A stretch of DNA of 14,232 bases from Bacteroidia bacterium (lineage in GTDB: Bacteria; Bacteroidota; Bacteroidia; Bacteroidales; VadinHA17), in the NCBI GenBank assembly GCA_026391515.1, contig JAPLEC010000446.1, positions 1 to 14,232 on the forward strand, given 5' to 3'. A model generated the notes under the pieces. It was not told where the DNA came from, ran no database searches, and saw nothing but the letters and a program-made list of their open reading frames with translations. Positions within the stretch are counted from its first letter, which is position 1. The number at the start of each line of letters is the position of its first letter. The position numbers were made by a program, and so were the translations under genes. Of this stretch, positions 6,618-13,455 are shown piece after piece.

Positions 6618-8987
6618 ATGATACTATCACCAAGAGTAAGAAAATTAAGAGAACAGAGTCTCAATGCAGTTGAGAAACTTTCACCCGAGAGAGCATTGCT
6701 GATGACTCAGTTTTATAGAAGCGATGAAGCCCGCGACCTTTCAGCACCTGTGAAAAGAGCTAAAGCCTTCGAATATCTGCTGAAAAAAAAGAAGTTATAT
6801 ATTGGGGAAGGAGAACTAATTGTTGGTGAAAGAGGACCTGCTCCAAAAGAGACTTCGACTTATCCTGAAATCAGCCTTCATTCATTGAAAGATCTGGAAA
6901 TTCTGAATTCAAGGGAAAAGGTCTCCTTTAAGGTTGATGATGAAGTGAAGAAAATCTATGAGAAAGAAATAATTCCTTTCTGGAAAGGTAAAAGTAACCG
7001 CGACAGGATCATGAGCCTCATGACTCCCGAATGGCATAATGCCTATAACGCAGGTGTATTTACAGAATTCCAGGAGCAGAGAGCTCCCGGGCATACTGTT
7101 CTGGGATATAAGATGTTCAAAACAGGCTTTCTGAAACTTAAAGAGGAAATATCGCAAAGCATTTCAAAACTTGATTATTATACCGATACGCAGGCATATG
7201 AAAAGTATGAAGAGCTGTCGGCAATGAATATAGCCTGTGATGCTATAATCATGTATGCAAACCGTTATGCTGATGAGCTTGAGCAGCTTGCAAAGGGCGA
7301 AAGGGACAAATTAAGAAAAGGTGAACTTAAGAAAATGGCTGCTGTCTGCAGGAAAGTACCAGCTAATGCTCCTGAAAATGTGCATGAGATGCTGCAGCAT
7401 TACTGGTTTATTCACCAGGGAGTTATCATCGAACTTAATCCCTGGGACTCATTTAATCCCGGCCGTTTTGACCAGCATCTTTATCCGGTTTATAAAAAGG
7501 AGAAGGAGATGGGAACACTTACTGATGAGGAATTATTTGACCTTCTGGGGTGTTTCTGGGTGAAATTCAATAATCATCCTGCTCCTCCAAAAATAGGTGT
7601 AACTGCCTCTGAGAGCAGTACTTATACAGATTTTTGCCTTATAAACCTGGGTGGCGTCAAACCTGACGGAACGGATGCTGTAAACGAAATTTCATATATC
7701 CTCCTTGATGTAATAAGGGAGATGAGAATCCTTCAGCCAAGCTCAATGGTTCAGATCAGCAGGAAGAATCCTGACAGGTACATACATAAAGCGCTCGAAA
7801 TAATACGGACAGGATTCGGACAGCCATCATGTTTCAACACAGAAGCAATAATCCAGGAAATGCTGCGTCAGGGGAAAAATATAATTGATGCACGTAACGG
7901 CGGTGCATCAGGATGTGTGGAGACTGGAGCTTTCGGAACGGAAGCCTATTGGCTTACAGGGTACTTCAATCTTCCGAAAGTTCTTGAATTAACTTTAAAC
8001 AACGGTTTCGACAAGCGGACAAACACACAGGTAGGTTTGAAGACAGGGCATGCAAAAGATTACGAATCTTTCGATGATTTAATGAATGCATTTAAAGCGC
8101 AGGTTAACTTCCTGATTGACATTAAAATAAGAGGGAATAATGTAATTGAAAAAACCTTTGCAACCTGGCTGCCGGTGCCATTCCTCTCTTTGCTTGTCGA
8201 AGATTGTATTAAAAACGGGAAAGATTATAACAATGGCGGTGCAAGATACAACACATCTTATATTCAGGGAGTGGGACTGGGTAGTATTACCGATATGCTG
8301 ACATCGATAAGGTACAATATCTATGATAAGAGGAGATTCAAATGGAATAATCTGATCGAGGCTGCTGATGCTGATTTTAATGGTTTTGAACATATTCAGC
8401 ACGACCTGATTTACGATACTCCCAAGTACGGTAATGATGATGATTATGCTGATCAGCATGCAGTTGCAGTCTTTGAGATTTTTTATGATGCTGTAAATGG
8501 AAGGCCTGATTCAAGAGGCGGTATTCACAGGATAAATATGCTGCCGACAACATCGCATGTCTATTTTGGAAGCGTAATCGGTGCGACACCTGACGGGCGT
8601 AAAGCCAAAAAACCTTTATCTGAAGGTATTTCTCCCAGCCAGGGAGTCGATAAGCAGGGGCCTACCTCCGTTATAAAGTCAGCTTCAAAAATAGATCATC
8701 TTCGTACGGGGGGAACTTTACTGAACCAGAAATTTGCTCCTCAGTTTTTTGAGGATGAGGAGAGTTATAATTGTCTGACAGCGTTGATTCGTAGTTATTT
8801 TGCTCTTGACGGGCACCATATCCAGTTTAATGTTGTAAACGCAAAAACTTTAAGGGAAGCTCAGAAATATCCTGAGCTGCATCGCGATCTTATAGTGAGG
8901 GTAGCAGGTTATTCTGATTACTTCAATGATCTAGGCGAAGATCTTCAGAATGAGATCATTCTGAGGACAGAGCATGAGGAAGCATAG
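6618..8987 (+). CDS. hypD: glycyl radical enzyme, probable trans-4-hydroxy-L-proline dehydratase
   Basis: This 789-residue glycyl radical enzyme has the thiyl-radical Cys433 in SGCVETGAFG, with Glu435 two residues on as in GCVE-type dehydratases, and the radical site Gly764 in VRVAGYSDYF. From memory, Clostridioides difficile HypD (also about 789 residues) uses F152, H160, D278, S334, D339, F340, C434, E436, Y450, T645 and G765. Here F151, H159, D277, S333, D338, F339, C433, E435, Y449, T644 and G764 occupy the matching places, all shifted by one. HypD removes water from trans-4-hydroxy-L-proline to give pyrroline-5-carboxylate, under strict anaerobiosis in the cytoplasm. Pyruvate formate-lyase is excluded by the lack of a Cys-Cys pair. 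Other GCVE enzymes (glycerol, propanediol, choline, arylacetate types) are less likely because of the full residue match. The name is unrelated to hydrogenase-maturation HypD. No ProC gene is nearby. Confidence 0.85.
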   Translation: MILSPRVRKLREQSLNAVEKLSPERALLMTQFYRSDEARDLSAPVKRAKAFEYLLKKKKLYIGEGELIVGERGPAPKETSTYPEISLHSLKDLEILNSREKVSFKVDDEVKKIYEKEIIPFWKGKSNRDRIMSLMTPEWHNAYNAGVFTEFQEQRAPGHTVLGYKMFKTGFLKLKEEISQSISKLDYYTDTQAYEKYEELSAMNIACDAIIMYANRYADELEQLAKGERDKLRKGELKKMAAVCRKVPANAPENVHEMLQHYWFIHQGVIIELNPWDSFNPGRFDQHLYPVYKKEKEMGTLTDEELFDLLGCFWVKFNNHPAPPKIGVTASESSTYTDFCLINLGGVKPDGTDAVNEISYILLDVIREMRILQPSSMVQISRKNPDRYIHKALEIIRTGFGQPSCFNTEAIIQEMLRQGKNIIDARNGGASGCVETGAFGTEAYWLTGYFNLPKVLELTLNNGFDKRTNTQVGLKTGHAKDYESFDDLMNAFKAQVNFLIDIKIRGNNVIEKTFATWLPVPFLSLLVEDCIKNGKDYNNGGARYNTSYIQGVGLGSITDMLTSIRYNIYDKRRFKWNNLIEAADADFNGFEHIQHDLIYDTPKYGNDDDYADQHAVAVFEIFYDAVNGRPDSRGGIHRINMLPTTSHVYFGSVIGATPDGRKAKKPLSEGISPSQGVDKQGPTSVIKSASKIDHLRTGGTLLNQKFAPQFFEDEESYNCLTALIRSYFALDGHHIQFNVVNAKTLREAQKYPELHRDLIVRVAGYSDYFNDLGEDLQNEIILRTEHEEA

Positions 8988-8993
8988 GAAGGG

Positions 8994-9095
8994 TGTAGAG
9001 GCTGTAGAGGCTGTAAAGGCTATAAATGAAATAGAGGCTTTAAAGGTCGTTTTGCCGCCTTTAAAGCCTCTAAAGCCTCTAAAGCTTTTATAGCC
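8994..9095. repeat. opposed arrays of a nine-base repeat between convergent genes
   Basis: The left side has nonamers tgtagaggc (8994-9002 and 9003-9011) and tgtaaaggc (9012-9020), then degenerate units to 9047. The right side has gcctttaaa, gcctctaaa, gcctctaaa and gcttttata (9057-9092), reading as the inverse complement of related units. Thus a nine-base period runs through both arms of a large imperfect inverted repeat that fills almost the whole gap between hypD and the SPFH gene. Confidence 0.8.
9032..9072. terminator. probable bidirectional terminator hairpin
   Basis: TAGAGGCTTTAAAGG (9032-9046) and CCTTTAAAGCCTCTA (9058-9072) form a perfect 15-base stem with an 11-base loop, set between the converging ends of hypD (+) and the SPFH gene (-). 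The flanks lack a long T-run on either strand, so termination is inferred from stem strength and position. Confidence 0.5.
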
Positions 9096-10031
9096 TTATT
9101 TCTTCTTATCCCTTACCTCATTAAATACAGATGTTGCAGTTGCCACTACGCCTGCTATATCTGAAAGATTTGATGGGAGTATAATGGTATTATTCTGTTT
9201 TGCCATATTACCAAAGGCACCCAGGTATTGTTCTGCTATCCTCAGGTTTACAGCATTAAGACCGTTTTCTTCCGAAATTGCTTTTGAAATTGCCCTGAGT
9301 CCGTTGGCAGTTGCATTTGCGACCTGCTCAATTTCCGAGGCGCGTCCAGCAGCTTCGTTAATACGTTTCATTTTTTCGCCCTCTGATTGAAGGATAAATT
9401 GCTGCTTGTCACCTTCAGCATTATTAATCTTTGCCTGTTTTGTACCTTCTGATTCAGCGATGACTGCCCTTTTCTCTCTTTCAGCTCTCATTTGCTTTTC
9501 CATTGCATCGCGGATACTTTGCGGAGGAGTTATGTTTTTTACCTCATAGCGGGTAACCTTAACACCCCAGGGTTCGCTGGCTTTATCAACTGCATCAACA
9601 ATAGAAACGTTTATCGTTTCACGCTCTTCAAAAGTCTTGTCAAGTTCCAGTTTACCAATGACACTCCTCATGGTTGTCTGAGCTATCTGAATAGATGCAA
9701 ACCGGTAGTTATCAATGCCATAAGAAGCTTTCTGGGGATCGAGTACCTGGAGATACAATATCCCGTCAACCTCCACTGCTATGTTATCCCGAGTAATACA
9801 TATCTGCGGAGCAACATCAATTGCCTGTTCCTTAAGGGTGTGTCTGTAGCGTACCTTATCGATGAAAGGTATAATTATCTGGAAACCTGCTGAATATGTT
9901 GCCTTATATTTACCAAGTCTCTCAATGATTATAGCTGTCCTCTGTGGAACAACTTTGATCATAGATGCAATGAGGATGAAACCAAGAATGATTGCACCAA
10001 TAAGAATGAAAGTAATGCTAGATCCTGCCAT
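9096..10031 (-). CDS. qmcA: SPFH/band-7 membrane protein, QmcA/paraslipin-like
   Basis: This 311-residue protein has one N-terminal membrane segment (about residues 5-25), then the SPFH domain, opening VVPQRTAIIIERLGKYKATY and containing the paraslipin-like ASEPWGVKVTRYEVKNITPP. A charged alanine/glutamate-rich coiled coil follows (about 185-250; MRAEREKRAVIAESEG), then a C-terminal tail. Length and motif order match Escherichia coli QmcA (about 305 residues). SPFH proteins assemble into large ring- or cage-like oligomers on the membrane and organise membrane domains or proteases. The gene starts five bases after the NfeD-like stop codon, with an A-rich leader, so the two are co-transcribed; SPFH-NfeD pairing is a recurrent arrangement across bacteria. 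The exact role here is unknown. The call as an SPFH protein is secure; the symbol is by family resemblance. Confidence 0.9.
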   Translation of the reverse strand: MAGSSITFILIGAIILGFILIASMIKVVPQRTAIIIERLGKYKATYSAGFQIIIPFIDKVRYRHTLKEQAIDVAPQICITRDNIAVEVDGILYLQVLDPQKASYGIDNYRFASIQIAQTTMRSVIGKLELDKTFEERETINVSIVDAVDKASEPWGVKVTRYEVKNITPPQSIRDAMEKQMRAEREKRAVIAESEGTKQAKINNAEGDKQQFILQSEGEKMKRINEAAGRASEIEQVANATANGLRAISKAISEENGLNAVNLRIAEQYLGAFGNMAKQNNTIILPSNLSDIAGVVATATSVFNEVRDKKK

Positions 10032-10036
10032 TTTTT

Positions 10037-10489
10037 TTATTTTTTAGGTTCAACGATTAATTTAAAACTATCTTTTTCTATAATTATAACAGTTTGTCCG
10101 GCTTTTATTTCTGAATCAGATTCAGCTGTCCAGTTTGTGCCTTTAAACTCAACTTTTCCTTTTTTATCGGATCCAAAATCTGTAACCGCGACTGCTTCTT
10201 TGCCGGTAAATTCATCTTCAACCGCCTCTGAACGGCTTTCCTTACTGTAGAAAAGCTTCTTCTGAATGAGCTTTCTTAAAGCTAACAGAGAAAGAACTGA
10301 TATTACGGCGAAGATAATAATCTGTATATTAATTCCTGGATGTGCAATAAGACATACAAGGGCAGTAACCAAGGCTCCGATGCCAAAAAAGAAAATTACA
10401 AAACCAGGCACGACCAGCTCAAGAAGAAACAGTACAAGAGCAATAATAAACCAGATCATTTCTGGTTTGGAAAAAATAGATGGGCTCAT
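10037..10489 (-). CDS. NfeD-like membrane protein, short form
   Basis: The protein has 150 residues. The N-terminal half holds about three to four membrane segments (MIWFIIALVLFLLELVVPGF, then FFFGIGALVTALVCLIAH and IIIFAVISVLSLLAL). The C-terminal 65 residues form the small OB-fold typical of NfeD (GKEAVAVTDF, GKVEFKGTNWTAES, IKAGQTVIIIEKD). It lacks the serine-protease ClpP-like domain of long NfeD proteins, so it is the short (YbbJ-type) form. Such proteins partner with SPFH scaffolds in the membrane, which fits the gene that follows five bases downstream. Expression should come from the promoter at 10536-10567, giving a leader of about 40 bases. Family assignment is firm; the physiological role (membrane stress or quality control) is only inferred. 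Confidence 0.9.
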   Translation of the reverse strand: MSPSIFSKPEMIWFIIALVLFLLELVVPGFVIFFFGIGALVTALVCLIAHPGINIQIIIFAVISVLSLLALRKLIQKKLFYSKESRSEAVEDEFTGKEAVAVTDFGSDKKGKVEFKGTNWTAESDSEIKAGQTVIIIEKDSFKLIVEPKK

Positions 10490-10535
10490 AAAGATAAGTT
10501 TAATTTGATTTTGGGAATATTATTTAGTAATAAAG

Positions 10536-10567
10536 TAAAGATAAGTAAATTCCTGAACACCGACAAA
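10536..10567 (-). promoter_or_regulatory. Bacteroidota-type promoter for the NfeD/SPFH pair
   Basis: On the minus strand, TTTG (10567-10564) is followed after exactly 20 bases by TATCTTTA (10543-10536). This matches the Bacteroidota primary sigma-factor pattern of TTTG at -33 and TAnnTTTG at -7, with one mismatch in the last base. It lies 46 bases upstream of the NfeD-like start codon. Confidence 0.6.
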
Positions 10568-10777
10568 ATTGAGAGGGAATACTTTTCAGTACAAATTGTG
10601 GAAGAAGAGTTTCATTGTTAATTAATAATACCTTAAAAATCAGACCAAAATATAGTATATTACCTGCCTGGAAACCATTTATTTAGAAATAATTTAACTA
10701 AGTAAATGATAAAAAATTTTCAGTTTTCATTTATTATTCGTAAATTATAACGTCTTTAATTCCATTGGAATTGCCTT

Positions 10778-10861
10778 GGGATCAATGGTGATCCCATCCG
10801 TATGTTCGGCGGGATAAGTAGTTCATTTACAGGCTGTAAAATGCTTTTTTACCAGCTTTTT
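10778..10861 (+). promoter_or_regulatory. two-hairpin leader upstream of the cytidylate kinase-like gene
   Basis: GGGATCA-ATGG-TGATCCC (10778-10795) is a perfect seven-base stem. A second hairpin pairs GCTG plus TAAAA (10833-10841) with TTTTA plus CAGC (up to 10856, one bulged C) and is followed by five T (10857-10861), so it resembles an intrinsic terminator lying just before the gene. Together they could form a transcriptional attenuator, or the second could end a short leader RNA. I do not recognise a known riboswitch class. The rest of 10568-10894 is AT-rich and holds no gene that I can see. Confidence 0.4.
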
Positions 10862-10894
10862 GAGATTAGTTTCGAGGATAGGAGATAGTTAACT

Positions 10895-11617
10895 ATGGAT
10901 AAATTCTTTGATTATTTTGACAGCCGGCACCGAGAGTCAATCCTGAAAAAGCCTGCCGGCGAAGACGGCCCTGTTATTACAATTGCACGACAAACAGGAT
11001 GTGATGGCCGTCAGGTGGCTGAGAATATAGTAGATAGCCTTAACCGCAAATCAGGAACTTCAAAGTGGAAATGGGTCGATAAAGATATTATCTATGCTAT
11101 TGCAAAAGAGCTTAATACAGATACCCAGAGAGTTGAGAACTTCTATAAAGGTATTGAGCTGTCAAATATGTCGGAGATGATAATGGCCTTTTCAGGTGGA
11201 TTTGTAAGCGATCTCAGGGTAAAAAAGGCAATTAAAGACGTTGTATTAACAATTTGTAAAGAGGGTTACATCGTTCTGGTCGGAAGGGGAGGAGTCTCTA
11301 TTGCCCATGATATTGTTGATTCGCTGCATGTAAGATTGATTGCTCCATTCTACTGGAGAGTTGAAAATGTAATGAAAAAGAAAGAAATGGATATTGAAAC
11401 TGCAGAGGAATTTGTTGTCGATACAGACGAAAAAAGATTTAACCTCATCACAACATTCCTTGAAAAAAAGCAGCTGAACATTGATTATCTCTTCGATACA
11501 ACATTAAACCGCCAGTCATTCAGTATTGTTGAAACAGCTGATATTGTCGTTTCAATGTACGAAAAGAAGGTTGGCCGGCAAATTGCAGAACGGAAGAAGA
11601 AGACACAGATATTTTAG
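10895..11617 (+). CDS. cytidylate kinase-like family protein
   Basis: This 240-residue protein has the nucleotide-binding start of the cytidylate kinase-like family (VITIARQTGCDGRQVAENI, residues 27-45), a degenerate P-loop with GCDG where GSGG is usual and no canonical GKS/GKT. A conserved VLVGRGG follows at residues 127-133, along with the arginine-containing strand HVRLIAPFYWRVENV and helix-rich C-terminus of this family. Members are predicted P-loop nucleotide kinases, but substrates are mostly untested; this is not the housekeeping CMP kinase (Cmk), whose P-loop is canonical. A good Shine-Dalgarno site, AGGAG, lies ten bases before the ATG, unusual in this window. The gene stands alone, divergent from the NfeD/SPFH pair and convergent with malic enzyme. 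The leader at 10778-10861 may regulate it. Confidence 0.8.
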   Translation: MDKFFDYFDSRHRESILKKPAGEDGPVITIARQTGCDGRQVAENIVDSLNRKSGTSKWKWVDKDIIYAIAKELNTDTQRVENFYKGIELSNMSEMIMAFSGGFVSDLRVKKAIKDVVLTICKEGYIVLVGRGGVSIAHDIVDSLHVRLIAPFYWRVENVMKKKEMDIETAEEFVVDTDEKRFNLITTFLEKKQLNIDYLFDTTLNRQSFSIVETADIVVSMYEKKVGRQIAERKKKTQIF

Positions 11618-11623
11618 GTTATT

Positions 11624-11732
11624 GCCCCCCAACCCCCTTAAAGGGGGGATAATACCCATTACATTCTTGAATTAAGTATTTGATATAGAGCCCCCTTTAG
11701 GGGGCAGTCCCGCCTTGGCGGGACGAGGGTTG
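11624..11732. repeat. cluster of three palindromes between convergent genes
   Basis: Three hairpins follow each other: CCCCCTT-A-AAGGGGG (11633-11647), GCCCCCT-TT-AGGGGGC (11690-11705) and GTCCCGCC-TT-GGCGGGAC (11707-11724). The outer ends (gccccccaacccc near 11624 and gagggttg near 11725) are also partly complementary. It fills the gap between the cytidylate kinase-like gene and malic enzyme and can act as a bidirectional terminator. C-run/G-run palindromes of this kind often recur between genes in Bacteroidota, which I recall but cannot test here. Confidence 0.75.
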
Positions 11733-11738
11733 TTTCTC

Positions 11739-13043
11739 CTAAATATTCAATTCCCCTACCTTTTTAATATGGTCGCTCAGCCTCCTGTCGAGGCTTTTCT
11801 TATATGCATCCCAGTCTTTAATCGGATATTTTGCAACACCCGTATCCATAGCAGCTTTCGCAACTGCTGATGCAACGCATGAAATCAGTCTGGGGTCCAG
11901 GGGTTTGGGAATAATATAATCTTTACCGAAAGTCAGCTTATCAACATTGTATGCTTTCAGAACTGAAGCCGGAACAGGCTCTTTTGCAAGCGATGCGAGA
12001 GCTTTAGAAGCCGCCAGCTTCATCTCCTCGTTAATAGTCGATGCTCTGACATCCAGAGCGCCACGGAAAATAAACGGGAAACCGAGAACATTGTTAATCT
12101 GGTTAGGATAATCTGATCTACCAGTTGCAAAGATAAGGTCATCTCTGGTAGCCATTGCATCTTCGAATGAGATCTCCGGATTAGGATTGGCCATCGCAAA
12201 AACAACCGGATTTTCTGCCATCGTAGCAAGCATCTCTTTTGACAGCATATTAGCTGTAGAGAGTCCAAGGAAAAGATCTGCATCTTTAACAGCCTGGGCC
12301 AGAGTATCGATATCCCTGTCTGTAATGAATTCCTGTTTGTACTTATTAAGATCTTTTCTTTTCCGGTTAATTACACCTTTGGAATCAACCATCACAATGT
12401 TTTCTTTTTTCACACCCAGCGAAAGATAGAGTCGTGAACATGAGATTGCAGCAGCACCTGCACCGCATACAACCAATTTTATTTTATCGATTTTTTTGCC
12501 GGTTATCTCCAATGTATTTATAAGCCCTGCACCTGAGATTATTGCTGTACCATGCTGATCATCATGAAAGACAGGAATATCGAGCATTGCCTTCAACCTG
12601 GCCTCCACCTCAAAACATTCCGGAGCCTTTATATCCTCAAGATTGATTCCTCCAAATGTGGGAGCTATCTTTGCACAGATCTCAATAAGCTTATCAGGAT
12701 CTTTTTCATCAACCTCAATATCAAAAACATCAACATCTGCGAAAACCTTGAATAACAGGCCTTTACCTTCCATGACCGGTTTCCCTGCCATTGCCCCGAT
12801 ATCACCAAGACCAAGAACAGCAGTTCCGTTTGAAATAACAGCGACAAGATTCCCTTTTGCTGTATAATTATACACATCTTCCGGATGCTTTTCAATCTCA
12901 AGGCAAGGGTAAGCTACTCCGGGAGTATAGGCCAGACTTAAATCGAATTGTGTTCCGTAAGGTTTTGTTGGTATCACTTCTATTTTACCATGACGGCCTC
13001 TGCTGTGATAGAGAAGCGCATCTTCTTTTGTTACTTTAGGCAT
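11739..13043 (-). CDS. malic enzyme, single-domain form (NAD(P)-dependent)
   Basis: This 434-residue enzyme converts malate to pyruvate and CO2 while reducing NAD or NADP. Visible features are the catalytic tyrosine in LAYTPGVA (Tyr39), the lysine in EGKGLLFKV (Lys94), metal ligands in GGINLEDIKAPE (Glu136, Asp137) and FHDDQHGTA (Asp162), and a Rossmann fold with CGAGAAA (193-199) followed by VMVDSKGV. ANPNPEI and GRSDYPNQINN mark the C-terminal part of the family. The protein ends soon after the malic-enzyme domain, so it lacks the C-terminal phosphotransacetylase-like domain of the approximately 760-residue MaeB type; the ending looks natural, not broken. The cofactor cannot be decided safely from sequence alone. 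It is a lone gene, convergent with the kinase-like gene and divergent from the ROK gene. I see no clear promoter or Shine-Dalgarno site. Confidence 0.92.
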   Translation of the reverse strand: MPKVTKEDALLYHSRGRHGKIEVIPTKPYGTQFDLSLAYTPGVAYPCLEIEKHPEDVYNYTAKGNLVAVISNGTAVLGLGDIGAMAGKPVMEGKGLLFKVFADVDVFDIEVDEKDPDKLIEICAKIAPTFGGINLEDIKAPECFEVEARLKAMLDIPVFHDDQHGTAIISGAGLINTLEITGKKIDKIKLVVCGAGAAAISCSRLYLSLGVKKENIVMVDSKGVINRKRKDLNKYKQEFITDRDIDTLAQAVKDADLFLGLSTANMLSKEMLATMAENPVVFAMANPNPEISFEDAMATRDDLIFATGRSDYPNQINNVLGFPFIFRGALDVRASTINEEMKLAASKALASLAKEPVPASVLKAYNVDKLTFGKDYIIPKPLDPRLISCVASAVAKAAMDTGVAKYPIKDWDAYKKSLDRRLSDHIKKVGELNI

Positions 13044-13179
13044 GGATCAGAGTATTTAAAGAGATTAAAGTTTTGTTTTTGCAATTCCGAAGTTACGATT
13101 TTGAAACATATTAATGTATGAGAAAAATCAGTTTGTAGGATTACAACAATAAATTAATAATCCTGAAAACATGATTCAT

Positions 13180-13329
13180 GATTCTTCGCTCCTCCGCCGG
13201 ATGGCGGATCTGCTCAGAATGACAGGCACTTGGGATAAGGGAGAGAGAGGTGGTGGCCGCAATGCCGCCACCACCTCTCTCTCCTAAAAATCCTAAAATA
13301 CTTGTCATTCCGAGCGTTAGCGAGGAATC
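13180..13329. repeat. 150-base inverted-repeat element (MITE/REP-like)
   Basis: The ends are inverted and related: GATTCTTCGCT (13180-13190) matches AGCGAGGAATC (13319-13329) with one mismatch, and CTCAGAATGACA (13213-13224) matches TGTCATTCCGAG (13303-13314) with one mismatch. The left arm carries an extra hairpin, CCGCC-GGAT-GGCGG, between its two blocks, where the right arm has only four bases. The middle holds an 18-base perfect stem. It has no reading frame of its own and sits between the divergent malic enzyme and ROK genes. The outer sequence resembles a palindrome I associate with Bacteroidota intergenic DNA. Confidence 0.75.
13240..13284. other. 18-base perfect stem-loop at the centre of the inverted-repeat element
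   Basis: GGAGAGAGAGGTGGTGGC (13240-13257) is perfectly complementary to 13267-13284, with a nine-base loop. The arms are strongly purine on one side and pyrimidine on the other. As DNA it could extrude as a cruciform. As RNA it would block readthrough or bind a protein. Confidence 0.85.
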
Positions 13330-13455
13330 TCTTACTTTTTAACTTGATAAAAGTATTGTTCTTAAAAAATATTTTGCATTGATAACAAATTTAAATATTT
13401 TCAAGGTCTGTTTTTTAGACGTTTTTTACCTGACCTTAATTATTTCATTTTGAAT
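13330..13455 (+). promoter_or_regulatory. upstream region of the ROK gene with an inverted repeat
   Basis: This AT-rich stretch precedes the ROK start. AAGGTC (13403-13408) and GACCTT (13432-13437) are inverted copies enclosing two T-runs and an inner GTCT/AGAC pair, ending 18 bases before the ATG. It could be an operator half-site pair or a leader hairpin. No convincing -7/-33 pair is visible. The stretch 13044-13179 on the malic enzyme side shows nothing that I can name. Confidence 0.3.

Noticed and set aside
8079..8589. Two long minus-strand frames inside hypD
   Set aside because: They are antisense to strongly conserved glycyl radical enzyme sequence and are rich in His/Ile runs typical of shadow frames.
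6618..8987. Pyruvate formate-lyase, or hydrogenase-maturation HypD
   Set aside because: The active site is a single Cys followed by Val-Glu, not the Cys-Cys pair of formate-lyase; the hydrogenase protein only shares the gene name.
8994..9095. Possible CRISPR array
   Set aside because: Units are nine bases and contiguous, with no spacers.
10266..10621. Plus-strand frames opposite the NfeD-like gene
   Set aside because: They overlap a well-supported gene and its promoter, and their lysine/asparagine-rich translations show no domain.
10778..10861. Known riboswitch
   Set aside because: I cannot match the stems or loops to any class that I know; only the generic leader description is kept.
11739..13043. 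Truncated two-domain MaeB
   Set aside because: The protein ends with a normal C-terminus after the malic-enzyme domain, and no remnant of a phosphotransacetylase domain lies downstream.
13180..13329. Insertion sequence
   Set aside because: No transposase or reading frame lies inside; it can only be a non-autonomous element or repeat.
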